Of a stretch of DNA of 64,000 bases, positions 47,146 to 56,567 are shown in pieces. Source of the DNA: an uncultured Aquitalea sp. (GTDB lineage: Bacteria; Pseudomonadota; Gammaproteobacteria; Burkholderiales; Chromobacteriaceae); the NCBI RefSeq assembly GCF_945957525.1, contig NZ_CAMFLA010000001.1, positions 124,001 through 188,000 of the forward strand, in the 5' to 3' direction. A program made the translations under genes and the position numbers. The notes under the pieces were generated by a model. That model was not told where the DNA came from. It saw only the letters and a program-made list of their open reading frames with translations, and made no database searches. Each line of letters opens with the position of its first letter. Within the stretch, counting starts at the first letter, position 1.

Positions 47146-48462
47146 ATGACTATCGACAACACTACCCTGCGACAAGAAATCTTCTCCCTCAAGCACGTGG
47201 ACAAGGGCTTCCGCAAAGGTGGCGAAGAAGACGTCCAGGTGCTGGACGACGTCAACCTCACCCTGCTCGAAGGCGAGATTGTTGGCCTTTTGGGCCGCTC
47301 CGGCTCCGGCAAATCCACCCTCTTGCGCATCATTGCCGGCCTGATCCAGGCCAGCAGCGGCGAAGTGAATTACTTCGGCAAACCCCTGACCGGCCCGGCC
47401 GAAGGCGTGGCCATGGTGTTCCAGACCTTCGCCCTCTTCCCCTGGCTGACCGTGCTGCAAAACGTGGAGGCCGGGCTGGAAGCGCTGGGCGTGCCGCCGG
47501 ACGAGCGCCGCAAACGTGCACTGGCCGCCATTGACCTGATCGGCCTGGACGGCTTCGAAAACGCTTATCCGCGCGAGATGTCCGGCGGCATGCGCCAGCG
47601 TGTGGGCTTTGCGCGCGGGCTGGTGGTGAACCCCACCCTGCTGCTGATGGACGAGCCCTTCTCCGCGCTGGACGTGCTGACCGCGGAAACGCTGCGCACC
47701 GACTTGCTGGACCTGTGGAACACCCGACAACTGCCGATCAAATCGGTGCTGATCGTCACCCATAACATCGAAGAAGCCGTGTTCATGTGCGACCGCATCA
47801 TGGTGCTGTCGTCCAACCCCGGCCGCGTAGTGGCGGAAATCAAGGTGCCCTTCCCGCATCCGCGCAACCGTCTGGACCCGGCCTTCCGCAAGATGGTGGA
47901 CGACATCTACGCCCTGATGACGCGTCGCCGCAGCGCCGACACGCTGAACAAGGTGCAACTGGAAGTGGGCAGCCCGCTGACCGAGGTATCCACCAACCTG
48001 ATGGCCGGCCTGATGGAAGCGCTGGCCGCGCCGCCCTACAACGGCCGCGCCGACATGCCGGAAATCGCCGGCAAGCTCTTGCTGGAAGTGGACGATCTGT
48101 TCCCGGTGGCGGAAATCCTCGAACATTTGGGCTTTGCCGAGCTGAAGGACGGCGACATCCTGCTCACGGCCGCCGGCAAGCAATTCGCCGACGTCGGCAC
48201 GCAGGAACGCAAGGTGCTGTTTGCCGAACACCTGCTGCGCAATGTGCCGCTGGCCGCCCGCATCCGCCGCGTGCTGCAGGAACGCCCGGGCCAACGCGCG
48301 CCGCGCCTGCGTTTTGAGCAGGAACTGGAAGACTACCTCAGCGACAGCGCCGCCGAAGAGACACTGGACACGGTGATCAACTGGGGACGTTATGCGGAAA
48401 TCTTCTCCTACAACGACCACACCGAAACCTTCAGCATGGAAGACGTGGAAGGCGCGCTGTAA
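47146..48462 (+). CDS. ABC transporter ATPase with AAA-associated C-terminal domain
   Basis: A 438-residue ATPase for the fused permease upstream. The nucleotide-binding domain has Walker A GRSGSGKS at 50-57, signature MSGGMRQR, Walker B LLLMDEPFSALD and switch histidine in VTHNIEEA. From about residue 290 it adds a domain like the AAA-associated C-terminal domain (VDDLFPVAEILEHLGFAEL) found on nitrate/sulfonate-type ATPases; its role is probably regulatory. The start at MTIDNTT (47146) follows AAGGAGG. Confidence 0.92.
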   Translation: MTIDNTTLRQEIFSLKHVDKGFRKGGEEDVQVLDDVNLTLLEGEIVGLLGRSGSGKSTLLRIIAGLIQASSGEVNYFGKPLTGPAEGVAMVFQTFALFPWLTVLQNVEAGLEALGVPPDERRKRALAAIDLIGLDGFENAYPREMSGGMRQRVGFARGLVVNPTLLLMDEPFSALDVLTAETLRTDLLDLWNTRQLPIKSVLIVTHNIEEAVFMCDRIMVLSSNPGRVVAEIKVPFPHPRNRLDPAFRKMVDDIYALMTRRRSADTLNKVQLEVGSPLTEVSTNLMAGLMEALAAPPYNGRADMPEIAGKLLLEVDDLFPVAEILEHLGFAELKDGDILLTAAGKQFADVGTQERKVLFAEHLLRNVPLAARIRRVLQERPGQRAPRLRFEQELEDYLSDSAAEETLDTVINWGRYAEIFSYNDHTETFSMEDVEGAL

Positions 48463-48595
48463 GGCGTCCTCAAAGGAAACGCCGCACCAGCGGCCGCTTC
48501 CACCCGCAACGGGGGCCGACGACGCCAGTCTCGGCCCTCGCCGCTTTTGGCGCTACAATGCGCTTATTCACCGCTCCTCTTCCGCCAGCTCATCC

Positions 48596-49036
48596 ATGTC
48601 CGAACGCCAGTTTTCCGATATCGCCCGCCAGGACGGCAATCTGTCCCGCCTGACCAGCGAAGCGCGCGCGCTGATGGCGCTGGACCGGGCGTTTCGCCAG
48701 CTGCTGCCTGGCAATCTGGCCGATTGCTGCCGCGCCGTGCGCATCCGCGACGACGAGCTGGTGGTGTTCGCCAATTCCGGCATTGTGGCGGCGCGTTTGC
48801 GCATGCTGGGCAACAGCCTGCTGCCGCCGCTGGCCGCCAAGGGCTATGTGGCCAGCAGCATGCGGGTAAAGGTGGATATCCGTCTGACGCCGCCGCCGCG
48901 CCCGGCTAAGCGCATCGCCATCAGCACGGCCGCGCTGGATACCATGAGCGCCGCCATCGACAGCGTGGGCAACGCCGATGTGAAGCAAGCGCTGGCCAGC
49001 CTCATCGCCAAGCATCGCCGGCAAGCCCAGGACTGA
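48596..49036 (+). CDS. dciA: DUF721/DciA family protein
   Basis: DciA is the replicative helicase operator in bacteria that lack DnaC-type loaders. The 146-residue protein carries the DUF721 core: VRIRDDELVVFANSGIVAARLRML, then a C-terminal region rich in basic residues and proline. The start at MSERQFSD is preferred; a TACAAT box sits at 48554-48559 upstream. Helicase-loading function is known for the family, not shown here. Confidence 0.82.
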   Translation: MSERQFSDIARQDGNLSRLTSEARALMALDRAFRQLLPGNLADCCRAVRIRDDELVVFANSGIVAARLRMLGNSLLPPLAAKGYVASSMRVKVDIRLTPPPRPAKRIAISTAALDTMSAAIDSVGNADVKQALASLIAKHRRQAQD

Positions 49037-49136
49037 ACCCGCTCCGCGAGCGGTAAGCCGCTTTCCATCCTCTCCCCTTTTTTTGCTTCCCCGCTGCCCG
49101 CGCGCTCTCCGCCAGACGTGGTCCGCGCAACAATCC

Positions 49137-49148
49137 TTCGGCCAACCT
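49137..49148 (-). repeat. Uptake-like motif copy, intergenic
   Basis: TTCGGCCAACCT on the plus strand, between dciA and the DUF3422 gene. The 240-bp gap holds no other feature that I can name. Confidence 0.8.
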
Positions 49149-49276
49149 CGCCGCTGGCGTGGAAATTGCCTAGTCCCTGTCATGAAGCTTGGGTATGCTG
49201 ATCGGCCACAAGCGGCTTGAGCATTGCGGGCAAGGGGCAGGCAATGCTGAAACCGTTTAATCAGGATTGACCCACC

Positions 49277-50566
49277 ATGCTGACCCCGCACGCCCTGCGC
49301 CGCGAGCTCAACGAGGAAGCGCACGCGCGTCCCTATGCGGCCATACAGTCGCCCGCGCGCCTGACCTCGCTGACGCTGTACTACGACTACGACGATACGG
49401 CCCAGCAGGCCGCCATCCGCCATCTGGCCGACCTCATCGGCCTGCCGCCGCTGCCCGAACGTTGCAGCCACTACTCCGGCTCGGCCGGCGACCTGACCGT
49501 GCGCTGGTCGCTGCATACCGAATTCGCCCGTTACACCTTCATCATCACCGGCGACTGCAACGACCCCTTCGATCGCACCGCGCTGGACCGCATCCCACCG
49601 GTATGGCTCAACAACATGCCCGGCGTGGTGCTGGTGGCGCTGCACGCGGTGCTGCTGCCGGCGGAGCGCGAAACCGAGCTGCAAGACATGGCGACGCGCT
49701 GGTTTGGCGGCCGGGAGCTGATCGGCGCGGAAATCGGCGACGGCAACGGCGTGGCCTACACCGACCTGCGCCTGCACCCCGACGCCCGGTTGGCGGACGG
49801 CTTCTCGCGCTATGTCGTGGTGGACCGCGCCATGGGCCCCAGCCAGTCCGGCCGCATGTTGCAGCGCCTGTTCGAAATGGAAACCTACCGCATGCTGGCC
49901 CTGCTGGCCCTGCCCATCGCCAAGCGTCAGATGAAAGAGCTGGACGACTTGGGCATCGAGCTGCGCGCCATCACCGAACGCATGGGGCTGGCCAAGGGCT
50001 CCGATTCACAACTGCTGACCGAGCTCACCGAACTGGCCACCCGCGTGGAACAGCTCATCGCGGAAAGCCAGTACCGTTTCTCCGCCGCTCAGGCTTATTA
50101 CAAGCTGGTGGAAGGGCGCATCGGCGAATTGCGCGAAAGCCGCATCTCCGGCATGCAACCCTTCCGCGAATTCATGGAGCGCCGCTTGTCGCCGGCCATG
50201 AATACCTGCGAAACCGTCATCCGCCGCCACGATCGCATCACCGCCCGTCTGCAACGCACCACCGCGCTCTTGCGCACGCGGGTGGAAGTGCTGCACGAGG
50301 AACAGAACCGCGCCCTGCTGGCCAGCATGGACCGCCGCGCCGCCCTGCAATTGCGGCTGCAAGAAACCGTGGAAGGCTTGTCGGTGGGCGTGCTGACCTA
50401 CTACATGGTGAGCCTGCTGCACCATTTGCTGAACGCTGTGGAAGCCGCCGGCATCCATCTCAATGTGGAGCTGCTGACCGGCCTCGCCATACCACTGGTG
50501 GCCGGCGCGGTATGGCTGGGCATGCGCCGGCTGAAAGCCGGCATCAATCGGGATGCTCACGGCTGA
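49277..50566 (+). CDS. DUF3422 family membrane-anchored protein
   Basis: A 429-residue protein with the DUF3422 N-terminus ([21 protein letters not shown]). A long middle part contains coiled-coil-like helices (about 210-360, for example [20 protein letters not shown]). A C-terminal pair of transmembrane segments ([16 protein letters not shown], then [15 protein letters not shown]) is also visible. The family is conserved in proteobacteria with no assigned activity. A second frame is also open throughout this gene but has no coding character. Confidence 0.85.
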   Translation: MLTPHALRRELNEEAHARPYAAIQSPARLTSLTLYYDYDDTAQQAAIRHLADLIGLPPLPERCSHYSGSAGDLTVRWSLHTEFARYTFIITGDCNDPFDRTALDRIPPVWLNNMPGVVLVALHAVLLPAERETELQDMATRWFGGRELIGAEIGDGNGVAYTDLRLHPDARLADGFSRYVVVDRAMGPSQSGRMLQRLFEMETYRMLALLALPIAKRQMKELDDLGIELRAITERMGLAKGSDSQLLTELTELATRVEQLIAESQYRFSAAQAYYKLVEGRIGELRESRISGMQPFREFMERRLSPAMNTCETVIRRHDRITARLQRTTALLRTRVEVLHEEQNRALLASMDRRAALQLRLQETVEGLSVGVLTYYMVSLLHHLLNAVEAAGIHLNVELLTGLAIPLVAGAVWLGMRRLKAGINRDAHG

Positions 50567-50763
50567 CAAGCCGATGTCATGTGACTTTCATCAAGGAGAG
50601 TGCGTGCCAGTCGCGCTACTCTCCGTCAGCCCGCTTCAACCGGTGCGGCATCCACGCAACGGATCAAAACTATTTCAGCAGTAGGGTAAAAGTTCGTTGT
50701 CCGACAAAGTCCTTTCTAGGACAATCCAGCCTCTTACTGCGAATCACACTCAATAATCAGAAC

Positions 50764-52389
50764 ATGGCCGCCAAGACCACCCGACTCAAACCCCTGCTTG
50801 TCAGCTTCATCATCACCGTCATCACTCTGGTTGCCGCCCTGGCCGTCGGCGGTTTTCTCAGCCTGAGTCGCGTCAATATCGCCCTCCACGGCGAGCAGGA
50901 CGGCACCAACCTGCTGGTTGGCCAAATGACGGATGTGCGCTACCACGTGGTACAGATCCAGCAATACCTCACCGACGTCAGCGCCACCGCCGACCCCGAT
51001 GGCTTCAAGGATGCCGAGACTCACCACCAGGCCGTCCTGAAAAATCTGGATGAAATCAGCCGCCTGTCACCTGAACTGAAAAACGAATCCGACGCCATGC
51101 GCGCGTCGCTCGAACAGTTTTACGAGGTGGGCAAGCGCATGGCCAACGCCTACAAGGATCAGGGCCGCGAAGCCGGCAACGCGCTGATGAAGCAAAAGGA
51201 CAGCGGTTTTGACGATAGGGCCGACGCGCTGACCAAGCAGGTGGAAACCCTCAACGAACGCATCCACAAGCTTGATGATCGCGCCTACACCGACATCAAC
51301 GACACGCTCAGCCTGATGCAGACCTTGCTGCTGGCGGTCAGCCTGACGCTGGTGGCAGTGGTCGCCGCCGGCGGCGTACTGGTGTATCGACGCGTGTTCG
51401 GCATGCTGGGCGGTGAGCCGGCAGACGCCATGGCCGTCGCCAACCGCATTGCGGAAGGCGACCTCGGCCAGCCCGTACCCGCTTCGGCCGGCGCCGACGA
51501 CAGCCTGATGGCCGCACTGGCCGCCATGCAAAGCCAGCTGCGCGGCATCACCGGCAACATCCGCGGTCTGGCGGCAGAGCTGGACAGCAGCGCCGGCGCC
51601 GTGGCCGGCTCGGCGCACGATCTGCAAAAAAGCAGCATGGTGCAGGCGGAGTCCACCCGCGCCATGAGCGCATCGGTGGAAGAGGTGCTGCAGAGCATCG
51701 AGCAACTGGGAAGCCAGAGCCATGATGTCGGTCACGAGGCGCGTTCCGCCGGCCGCATGGTGGGCGACTGCGAAGCGCTGATCACCACCACCGCAGAGGA
51801 CATCAGTTCTATCGCCGAACGCATCGGCGACGCCGCCCAAGCCATCGACAAGCTGAACCAGCAAACCGACGCCATCGCCTCCATCACACGCACCATTCAC
51901 GACATTGCCGACCAGACCAACCTGCTGGCGCTGAACGCGGCCATCGAAGCGGCCCGCGCCGGCGAAATGGGCCGCGGCTTTGCGGTGGTAGCCGACGAGG
52001 TGCGCAAGTTGGCCGAACGCACGGGCGTGGCCACGGTGGAAATCTCCAGCCAGATCGATACCATCCGCCAGGGCATGTCCGACGTGGTGGGCGTGATGCA
52101 GGGCAGCGTGGACGCTTCGCGCCATGGCGTGAGCCAGACCGAAGCGGCGCGCGAATCCATCGTCGGCATCCGCCGCAACACCGACCAGATCGTCGAGCAC
52201 ATCGAAGGCGTCAGCCTGGCGCTGAGCGAGCAGCAAGCCGCCATGCGCGACATGGCGCAGAAGATCGAAGTGATCGCCAGCATGACCGAGGCCAATCAGG
52301 CCACGGTGGACGCCAGCGCGGCCGCGGCCGACCAGATGGATAGCCACGCCGAAGCGCTCAACGGCGCAGTCAGCGTGTTTCGCGTCTGA
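50764..52389 (+). CDS. Methyl-accepting chemotaxis protein (4HB type)
   Basis: A 541-residue chemoreceptor. Two transmembrane helices (about 12-34 and 185-207) bracket a periplasmic four-helix-bundle sensor. A HAMP domain and the long cytoplasmic signalling helix follow, with the conserved hairpin tip ([20 protein letters not shown]) and KLAERT. The C-terminus lacks an obvious CheR-docking pentapeptide. The ligand is unknown. The frame is open far upstream into DUF3422; the true start is ATG 50764. The uptake-like core at 52008 falls in the conserved KLAER segment. Confidence 0.93.
   Translation: MAAKTTRLKPLLVSFIITVITLVAALAVGGFLSLSRVNIALHGEQDGTNLLVGQMTDVRYHVVQIQQYLTDVSATADPDGFKDAETHHQAVLKNLDEISRLSPELKNESDAMRASLEQFYEVGKRMANAYKDQGREAGNALMKQKDSGFDDRADALTKQVETLNERIHKLDDRAYTDINDTLSLMQTLLLAVSLTLVAVVAAGGVLVYRRVFGMLGGEPADAMAVANRIAEGDLGQPVPASAGADDSLMAALAAMQSQLRGITGNIRGLAAELDSSAGAVAGSAHDLQKSSMVQAESTRAMSASVEEVLQSIEQLGSQSHDVGHEARSAGRMVGDCEALITTTAEDISSIAERIGDAAQAIDKLNQQTDAIASITRTIHDIADQTNLLALNAAIEAARAGEMGRGFAVVADEVRKLAERTGVATVEISSQIDTIRQGMSDVVGVMQGSVDASRHGVSQTEAARESIVGIRRNTDQIVEHIEGVSLALSEQQAAMRDMAQKIEVIASMTEANQATVDASAAAADQMDSHAEALNGAVSVFRV
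52008..52017 (+). repeat. Uptake-like motif copy, in the chemoreceptor gene
   Basis: GTTGGCCGAA in the KLAER codons (AAG TTG GCC GAA CGC). Because protein sequence constrains this site strongly, it is the weakest of the 23 copies. Confidence 0.5.
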
Positions 52390-52417
52390 CCTGCGCCCGG
52401 CGGGCAGGCTGCCCGCC

Positions 52418-52427
52418 TTCGGCCAAC
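52418..52427 (-). repeat. Uptake-like motif copy, intergenic
   Basis: TTCGGCCAAC on the plus strand, between the chemoreceptor stop and the prpE terminator hairpin. Confidence 0.75.
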
Positions 52428-52435
52428 ATAAAAAC

Positions 52436-52455
52436 GGCCGCCCCAAGGGACGGCC
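52436..52455 (-). terminator. Terminator after prpE
   Basis: GGCCGCCCC with GGGACGGCC (one mismatch) around a short loop. Both strands carry a T-rich flank; on the minus strand GTTTTTA follows. It lies between the convergent chemoreceptor and prpE genes. Confidence 0.75.
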
Positions 52456-52493
52456 TCATTAATTGGCGGCGACTGACCGGCACCGCCAGCAAC

Positions 52494-54395
52494 TTACTTT
52501 TGCAACACGGCGTCTCGTACTTGCTCAAGGCCGGTAGGATCGTCCAACGTGGTGAGATCGCCCGGGTCGCGGCCTTCGGCCAGTGCCTGGATCGAGCGGC
52601 GCAGCACCTTGCCGGAGCGCGTCTTGGGCAACTGATTCACAAAGTACACGCGCGCCGGGTTGGCAATGGCGCCCAGCTGCGAGGCCACTTTGGCGATCAC
52701 TTCCTTCTCCAGCGCCGCGCGCCGTTCCGGGTCTTGCAGTACCGACGGGTCTTTCAGCACGGCGAAGGCCTGAGGCACCTGTCCCTTCAGCGTGTCGTTC
52801 ACGCCCACCACCGCCACCTCGGCAATAGCGCTGTGTCCGGAAACGGCCTCTTCGATCTCCCGGGTGCCCAAGCGATGCCCAGCCACATTGATCACATCGT
52901 CGGTGCGCCCGAGGATGGTGAAGTAGCCGTTCTCGTCGCGCACGCCCCAGTCGAAGGATGAATACACCAGCCGGTCCGGCAGCAAGCTGAAGTAGGTGTT
53001 CACAAAGCGCTCGTCCTGTCCCCACACCGTGCTCATGCAACCCGGCGGCAAGGGCGGGATGACGGCGATGACACCCTTCTCGCCAGCCGGCACTTCCTCG
53101 CCGGTACTCTCGTTCAGCAACTTCACGTTGAAGCCGTACACCGGCAGGCCCGGGCTGCCGATCTTGACGGTTTGCGGTCCCACGCCGTTGCACAGCGTCA
53201 GCATCGGCCAGCCGGTTTCGGTCTGCCAGTAGTTGTCCAGCACCGGCACGTTCAACTCGCCGCCAATCCAGCTGGCGGTGGGCTCATCCAGCGGTTCGCC
53301 GGCCAGGAACAGCGCGCGCAGGGAGGAGAGATCGTATTTGTGCAGCCAGGACGGGTCCTGCTTTTTCAGCACGCGAATGGCTGTGGGCGCGGAGAACATC
53401 ACCGTCACCCTGTGTTTTTCCACCAACTGCCACCAGATGCCCGGATCGGGCCGCACCGGCAACCCTTCGTACACCAGCGTGCTCATGCCGCACAGCAAGG
53501 GTGCGTAAACAATGTAGGAATGGCCCACCACCCAGCCGATGTCGGAGGTGGAGAAGAAGGTTTCCCCCGGCCTGCCGCCGTAGATGTATTCCATGCTGGA
53601 AGCCAGCGCCACGGCATAGCCGCCGGTGTCGCGCTGCACGCCCTTGGGCTTGCCTGTGGTGCCTGAGGTATAGAGGATGTAGCTGGGATGGCCGGATTCC
53701 ACCCATTCCACGTCGGCCCGGTCGTTAAGGTGCTGCTCGCGCAGCGCGCCGTAATCCAGATCACGGCCGGGTTTCATCATCGGCGCTTCAGCCACGCCGC
53801 GATTCACCAGGATCACCTTCTTGGGCGCGGCGGCGCCGGCCAGCGACAGCGCTTCGTCCACCAGCGGCTTGTAGGCAATCACCTTGCCGCCGCGCAGACC
53901 GCCGTCGGCGGTAATCAGCAATTTAGGCGCGGCGTCTTCGATGCGGGTGGCGAGACTGGCGCTGGCAAAGCCGCCAAACACCACCGAATGGATGGCACCC
54001 AGCCGCACGGTGGCCAGCATGGCGAATACCGCTTCAGCAATCATCGGCATGTAAATCAGCACCCGGTCGCCCTTGCCCACGCCTTGCGCCTGCATGATGG
54101 CGGCGAAACGGCTGACTTCTTCATGCAACTGGCGATAGGTGTAGCTGATTTCGCTGTCGGTTTCGGTGGACACATACACCAGCGCGGCCTGATCGCCGCG
54201 CTCTTCCAGGTGCCGGTCCACCGCGTTGTAACAGAGGTTGGTCAGGCCGCCGGCAAACCATTCGCGAAAAGGCGGCTTGTCGTACTCCAGCACTTTGTCG
54301 AAAGGTTTGTGCCAGTGTATCCGCTCGGCCTCGCGCGTCCAGAAGGTATCGGGATCGTCGATCGACTGCTGGTAGAACGCCTGATAGCCGGTCAT
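52494..54395 (-). CDS. prpE: Propionyl-CoA synthetase (PrpE-like acyl-CoA synthetase)
   Basis: Activates propionate, and less well acetate, to the acyl-CoA via an acyl-adenylate. The 633-residue protein has the PrpE-like N-terminus (YQAFYQQSIDDPDTFW, GGLTNLCYNAVDRH), YTSGTTGKPKGVQRDTGGYA (P-loop), YWQTETGWP and a C-terminal PKTRSGKVLRRS with the acetylatable lysine. These fit PrpE better than Acs. The start at MTGYQAF has AAGGAG eight bases upstream. prpBCD genes are not adjacent. The promoter region has an inverted-repeat operator candidate. Confidence 0.88.
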   Translation of the reverse strand: MTGYQAFYQQSIDDPDTFWTREAERIHWHKPFDKVLEYDKPPFREWFAGGLTNLCYNAVDRHLEERGDQAALVYVSTETDSEISYTYRQLHEEVSRFAAIMQAQGVGKGDRVLIYMPMIAEAVFAMLATVRLGAIHSVVFGGFASASLATRIEDAAPKLLITADGGLRGGKVIAYKPLVDEALSLAGAAAPKKVILVNRGVAEAPMMKPGRDLDYGALREQHLNDRADVEWVESGHPSYILYTSGTTGKPKGVQRDTGGYAVALASSMEYIYGGRPGETFFSTSDIGWVVGHSYIVYAPLLCGMSTLVYEGLPVRPDPGIWWQLVEKHRVTVMFSAPTAIRVLKKQDPSWLHKYDLSSLRALFLAGEPLDEPTASWIGGELNVPVLDNYWQTETGWPMLTLCNGVGPQTVKIGSPGLPVYGFNVKLLNESTGEEVPAGEKGVIAVIPPLPPGCMSTVWGQDERFVNTYFSLLPDRLVYSSFDWGVRDENGYFTILGRTDDVINVAGHRLGTREIEEAVSGHSAIAEVAVVGVNDTLKGQVPQAFAVLKDPSVLQDPERRAALEKEVIAKVASQLGAIANPARVYFVNQLPKTRSGKVLRRSIQALAEGRDPGDLTTLDDPTGLEQVRDAVLQK

Positions 54396-54707
54396 GCCTG
54401 TGACTCCTTGTCGTGGTCTGTCGCGCCGTTGTCGGCGACTTATGATCAACCAAGCGGTTGCTTGTCTGACAAAGTAAGCCATGAGCTAAACAGGGTCAAG
54501 CCAAACCGCCTTACTGCCCGTTATAGCAGCCCAGCCTTATTTACTTGTCGCCACACCCCCTGTGAGCGTCACTCATCTAAAAGTTTTCAACACAAATAGC
54601 TACACCATTTGATTGATAATACAAATAATCTTAACCAGCGCGTAACAGCGCCATCACCATGCCCGCCTAGACTCCAGCCATCACACATTCGCACTGGAGC
54701 ACACGCC
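54396..54707. other. Divergent intergenic region, prpE to siaA
   Basis: A 312-bp gap with prpE and the siaA-like gene reading outwards. It holds a candidate operator at 54451-54464 and an AT-rich region at 54590-54640 that probably carries the siaA-like promoter (for example GATAAT). I found no sigma-54 or sigma-28 box and no gene. Confidence 0.5.
54451..54464. promoter_or_regulatory. Candidate operator upstream of prpE
   Basis: CAAGC-GGTT-GCTTG, a 5-4-5 inverted repeat 56 bp before the prpE start. A TTGTCA element precedes it on the prpE strand, so binding would overlap the promoter. A TetR-family regulator is plausible but not shown. Confidence 0.45.
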
Positions 54708-55949
54708 ATGCCGCTGGACAGCATACCCCGCGCCGGTCAGGCCAACTCGGTGGCCGGCCACCTGCTGCAAACCCCGCCCACCGTCGCCCCCACCGACAAC
54801 AACTATCAGGTGATGGACCTGTTCTCGCAGGACACCCTGCTGGCCAACATTCCGGTGGTGGAGCAAGGCCGCGCGGTGGGCATCATCAACCGCAACACTT
54901 TCATGAGCACGATCGCCCGGCCCTTCCACCGCGAGATTTTCGGTCGCAAATCCTGCACCGCCTTCATGAACGCCAGCCCGCTGATCGTGGACTACCTGAC
55001 GCCCATCACCGAGCTGTCCTTCCTGGCGCTGGGCGCGGGGGAGAAAGTGCTGTCCGACGGCTTCATCATCAATGTGGACAACAGCTACGCCGGCATGGGG
55101 CAAGGCGTGTCGCTGATGCAGGCGCTGGCCGACCAGCAGGCAGAAAAGCACCGGCAGATGATGGAGAGCATCAACTACGCCAGTGTGATCCAGCAATCCT
55201 TCCTGCAAAGCTCGCGCCGCGACATGGCGGCGGCGCTGGAGGATTACTTCATGGTGTGGTCGCCGCGCGACATCGTCGGCGGCGACTACTACTACTTCGT
55301 CAAACGCGACGACGGCTTCTTCGTGGCCGTGATCGACTGCACCGGTCACGGCGTGCCCGGCGCCTTCATGACGCTGATCATGGCCTCCACCCTCAAGCAA
55401 GTGCTGACCACGCATGATCTGCGCAACCCGGCCGAACTGCTGTGCGCCATCAACCGCCAGGTGAAGCAGTCGCTGGGGCAGCTCACTCCGGAAGAAGCCG
55501 GCATCGACGACCATCCGGAACTGAACTCCGACGACGGCATGGACGGGGCTTTCTGCTGGTTCGACAAGGCCAGCCGCACGCTTACCTACGCCTCCGCCAA
55601 GACGCCGCTGTTTGTGCTGCCGCCGGAAGGCGAAGAAGTGCACACACTGGAAGGCAACAAGAAAGGCGTGGGCTATGTCGGCACGCCGCTGGATTACGAG
55701 TGGAAAAACCACGCGGTAAAACTGGCCGCCGGCAGCCGGCTCTATATCAGCACCGACGGCATCATCGACCAGATCGGCGGCCCCAAGCGCATCTGCTTCG
55801 GCAAGAAACACCTCAAGGAACAGATTCTCAAGCACGGCCACAAGCGCATGGAGCAACAACAGAAGCACATCATCGACGCCTTCCTGCGCTGGCAGGGCGA
55901 CAACAGCCGCCGCGACGATGTCAGCCTGTTCGGCGTTTGCCTGGATTGA
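54708..55949 (+). CDS. SiaA-like PP2C phosphatase with CBS-type N-terminus
   Basis: A 413-residue cytoplasmic SpoIIE/PP2C-type protein phosphatase. The N-terminal part (about 35-130) resembles a CBS-pair, for example PVVEQGRAVGIINRNTF and SDGFIINVDNSYAGMG. The catalytic domain (about 170-413) shows RDIVGGDYYYF and IDCTGHGVPGAFMTLI metal-binding aspartates. It lies before SiaB- and SiaC-like genes, so it probably dephosphorylates the SiaC-like protein. P. aeruginosa SiaA has a membrane/HAMP N-terminus instead. The start is ATG 54708 with GGAG upstream. Confidence 0.87.
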   Translation: MPLDSIPRAGQANSVAGHLLQTPPTVAPTDNNYQVMDLFSQDTLLANIPVVEQGRAVGIINRNTFMSTIARPFHREIFGRKSCTAFMNASPLIVDYLTPITELSFLALGAGEKVLSDGFIINVDNSYAGMGQGVSLMQALADQQAEKHRQMMESINYASVIQQSFLQSSRRDMAAALEDYFMVWSPRDIVGGDYYYFVKRDDGFFVAVIDCTGHGVPGAFMTLIMASTLKQVLTTHDLRNPAELLCAINRQVKQSLGQLTPEEAGIDDHPELNSDDGMDGAFCWFDKASRTLTYASAKTPLFVLPPEGEEVHTLEGNKKGVGYVGTPLDYEWKNHAVKLAAGSRLYISTDGIIDQIGGPKRICFGKKHLKEQILKHGHKRMEQQQKHIIDAFLRWQGDNSRRDDVSLFGVCLD

Positions 55950-55962
55950 GCCGCTTCCGTCC

Positions 55963-55974
55963 TTCGGCCAACCT
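55963..55974 (-). repeat. Uptake-like motif copy, intergenic
   Basis: TTCGGCCAACCT on the plus strand, 14 bases after the SiaA-like stop and 22 before the SiaB-like start, inside an apparent operon. Confidence 0.8.
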
Positions 55975-55995
55975 TACAACGACGGAATCCGCACC

Positions 55996-56556
55996 ATGAG
56001 CCTCAGCCGTTTTCACCGTTTCAAAGACCTGGCCCGCCAGGAAAACGTAGTGTTTTACTACACCGGCTTTTTCTCGCAGAGCATCGTCGCCGCCATGGGC
56101 GACTCGCTGCGCCTGCGCCTCAACAGTCTGGAAGCCAGCCAGCCGCTGCGACGCAAGCTGTTCTCCATCTTCGTGGAAATGGCGCAGAACATCGTGCACT
56201 ACTCCGCCGACGCCCTCACCGCCCGCGACAGCAACGACAACGAAGTACGCATGGGTTCGCTGTGGGTGGGCGAGGAAAACGGCCACTTCTACGTGGTGTG
56301 CGCCAACCCCATCGGCAGCGACAACGTGGCGCGCATCCGCGACAAGCTGGAGCCGCTGCGCAGCATGAGCAACGACGAGATCAAGGCGCTCTACAAGGAA
56401 AAACTGCGCGCCGAGGACGAAGACACCAGCAAGGGCGCCGGCCTCGGCTTCCTTACCGTAGCGCGCGACTCCAGCAACCCCATCGAATTCGACTTTGTGG
56501 CAGAAGACGGCGCCCACGGCCCGTTCACCACCTTTTACCTCAAGGCAACCATCTGA
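55996..56556 (+). CDS. SiaB-like protein kinase (DUF6272)
   Basis: A 186-residue GHKL-type kinase homologue. The N-box is in VEMAQNIVHYSAD (about residues 60-75) and the G-box in DTSKGAGLGFLTVARDSS (about 145-160). In P. aeruginosa SiaB phosphorylates SiaC, opposing SiaA. This product lies in the same order (A-B-C) here. It has no membrane segment. The stop is 11 bp before the SiaC-like start. Confidence 0.87.
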   Translation: MSLSRFHRFKDLARQENVVFYYTGFFSQSIVAAMGDSLRLRLNSLEASQPLRRKLFSIFVEMAQNIVHYSADALTARDSNDNEVRMGSLWVGEENGHFYVVCANPIGSDNVARIRDKLEPLRSMSNDEIKALYKEKLRAEDEDTSKGAGLGFLTVARDSSNPIEFDFVAEDGAHGPFTTFYLKATI

Positions 56557-56567
56557 GTTTCATCACC

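Noticed and set aside
15900..47400. Near-matches GGTTTGCCGAA / TTCGGCAAACC (for example 15900, 17779, 23038, 41700, 47370) as further uptake-like sites.
   Set aside because: Several fall in Phe-Gly-Lys-Pro or similar codons and are explained by protein sequence; they differ from the core at a fixed base and were not counted.
49267..52389. A continuous 1040-codon open frame covering DUF3422 and the chemoreceptor.
   Set aside because: The first 499 codons are an arginine- and histidine-rich shadow of the DUF3422 gene in another frame. The receptor proper starts at ATG 50764 with a membrane helix.
52494..54395. Acetyl-CoA synthetase (acsA) as identity.
   Set aside because: The N- and C-terminal blocks match PrpE more closely than Acs; some acetate activity is still possible.
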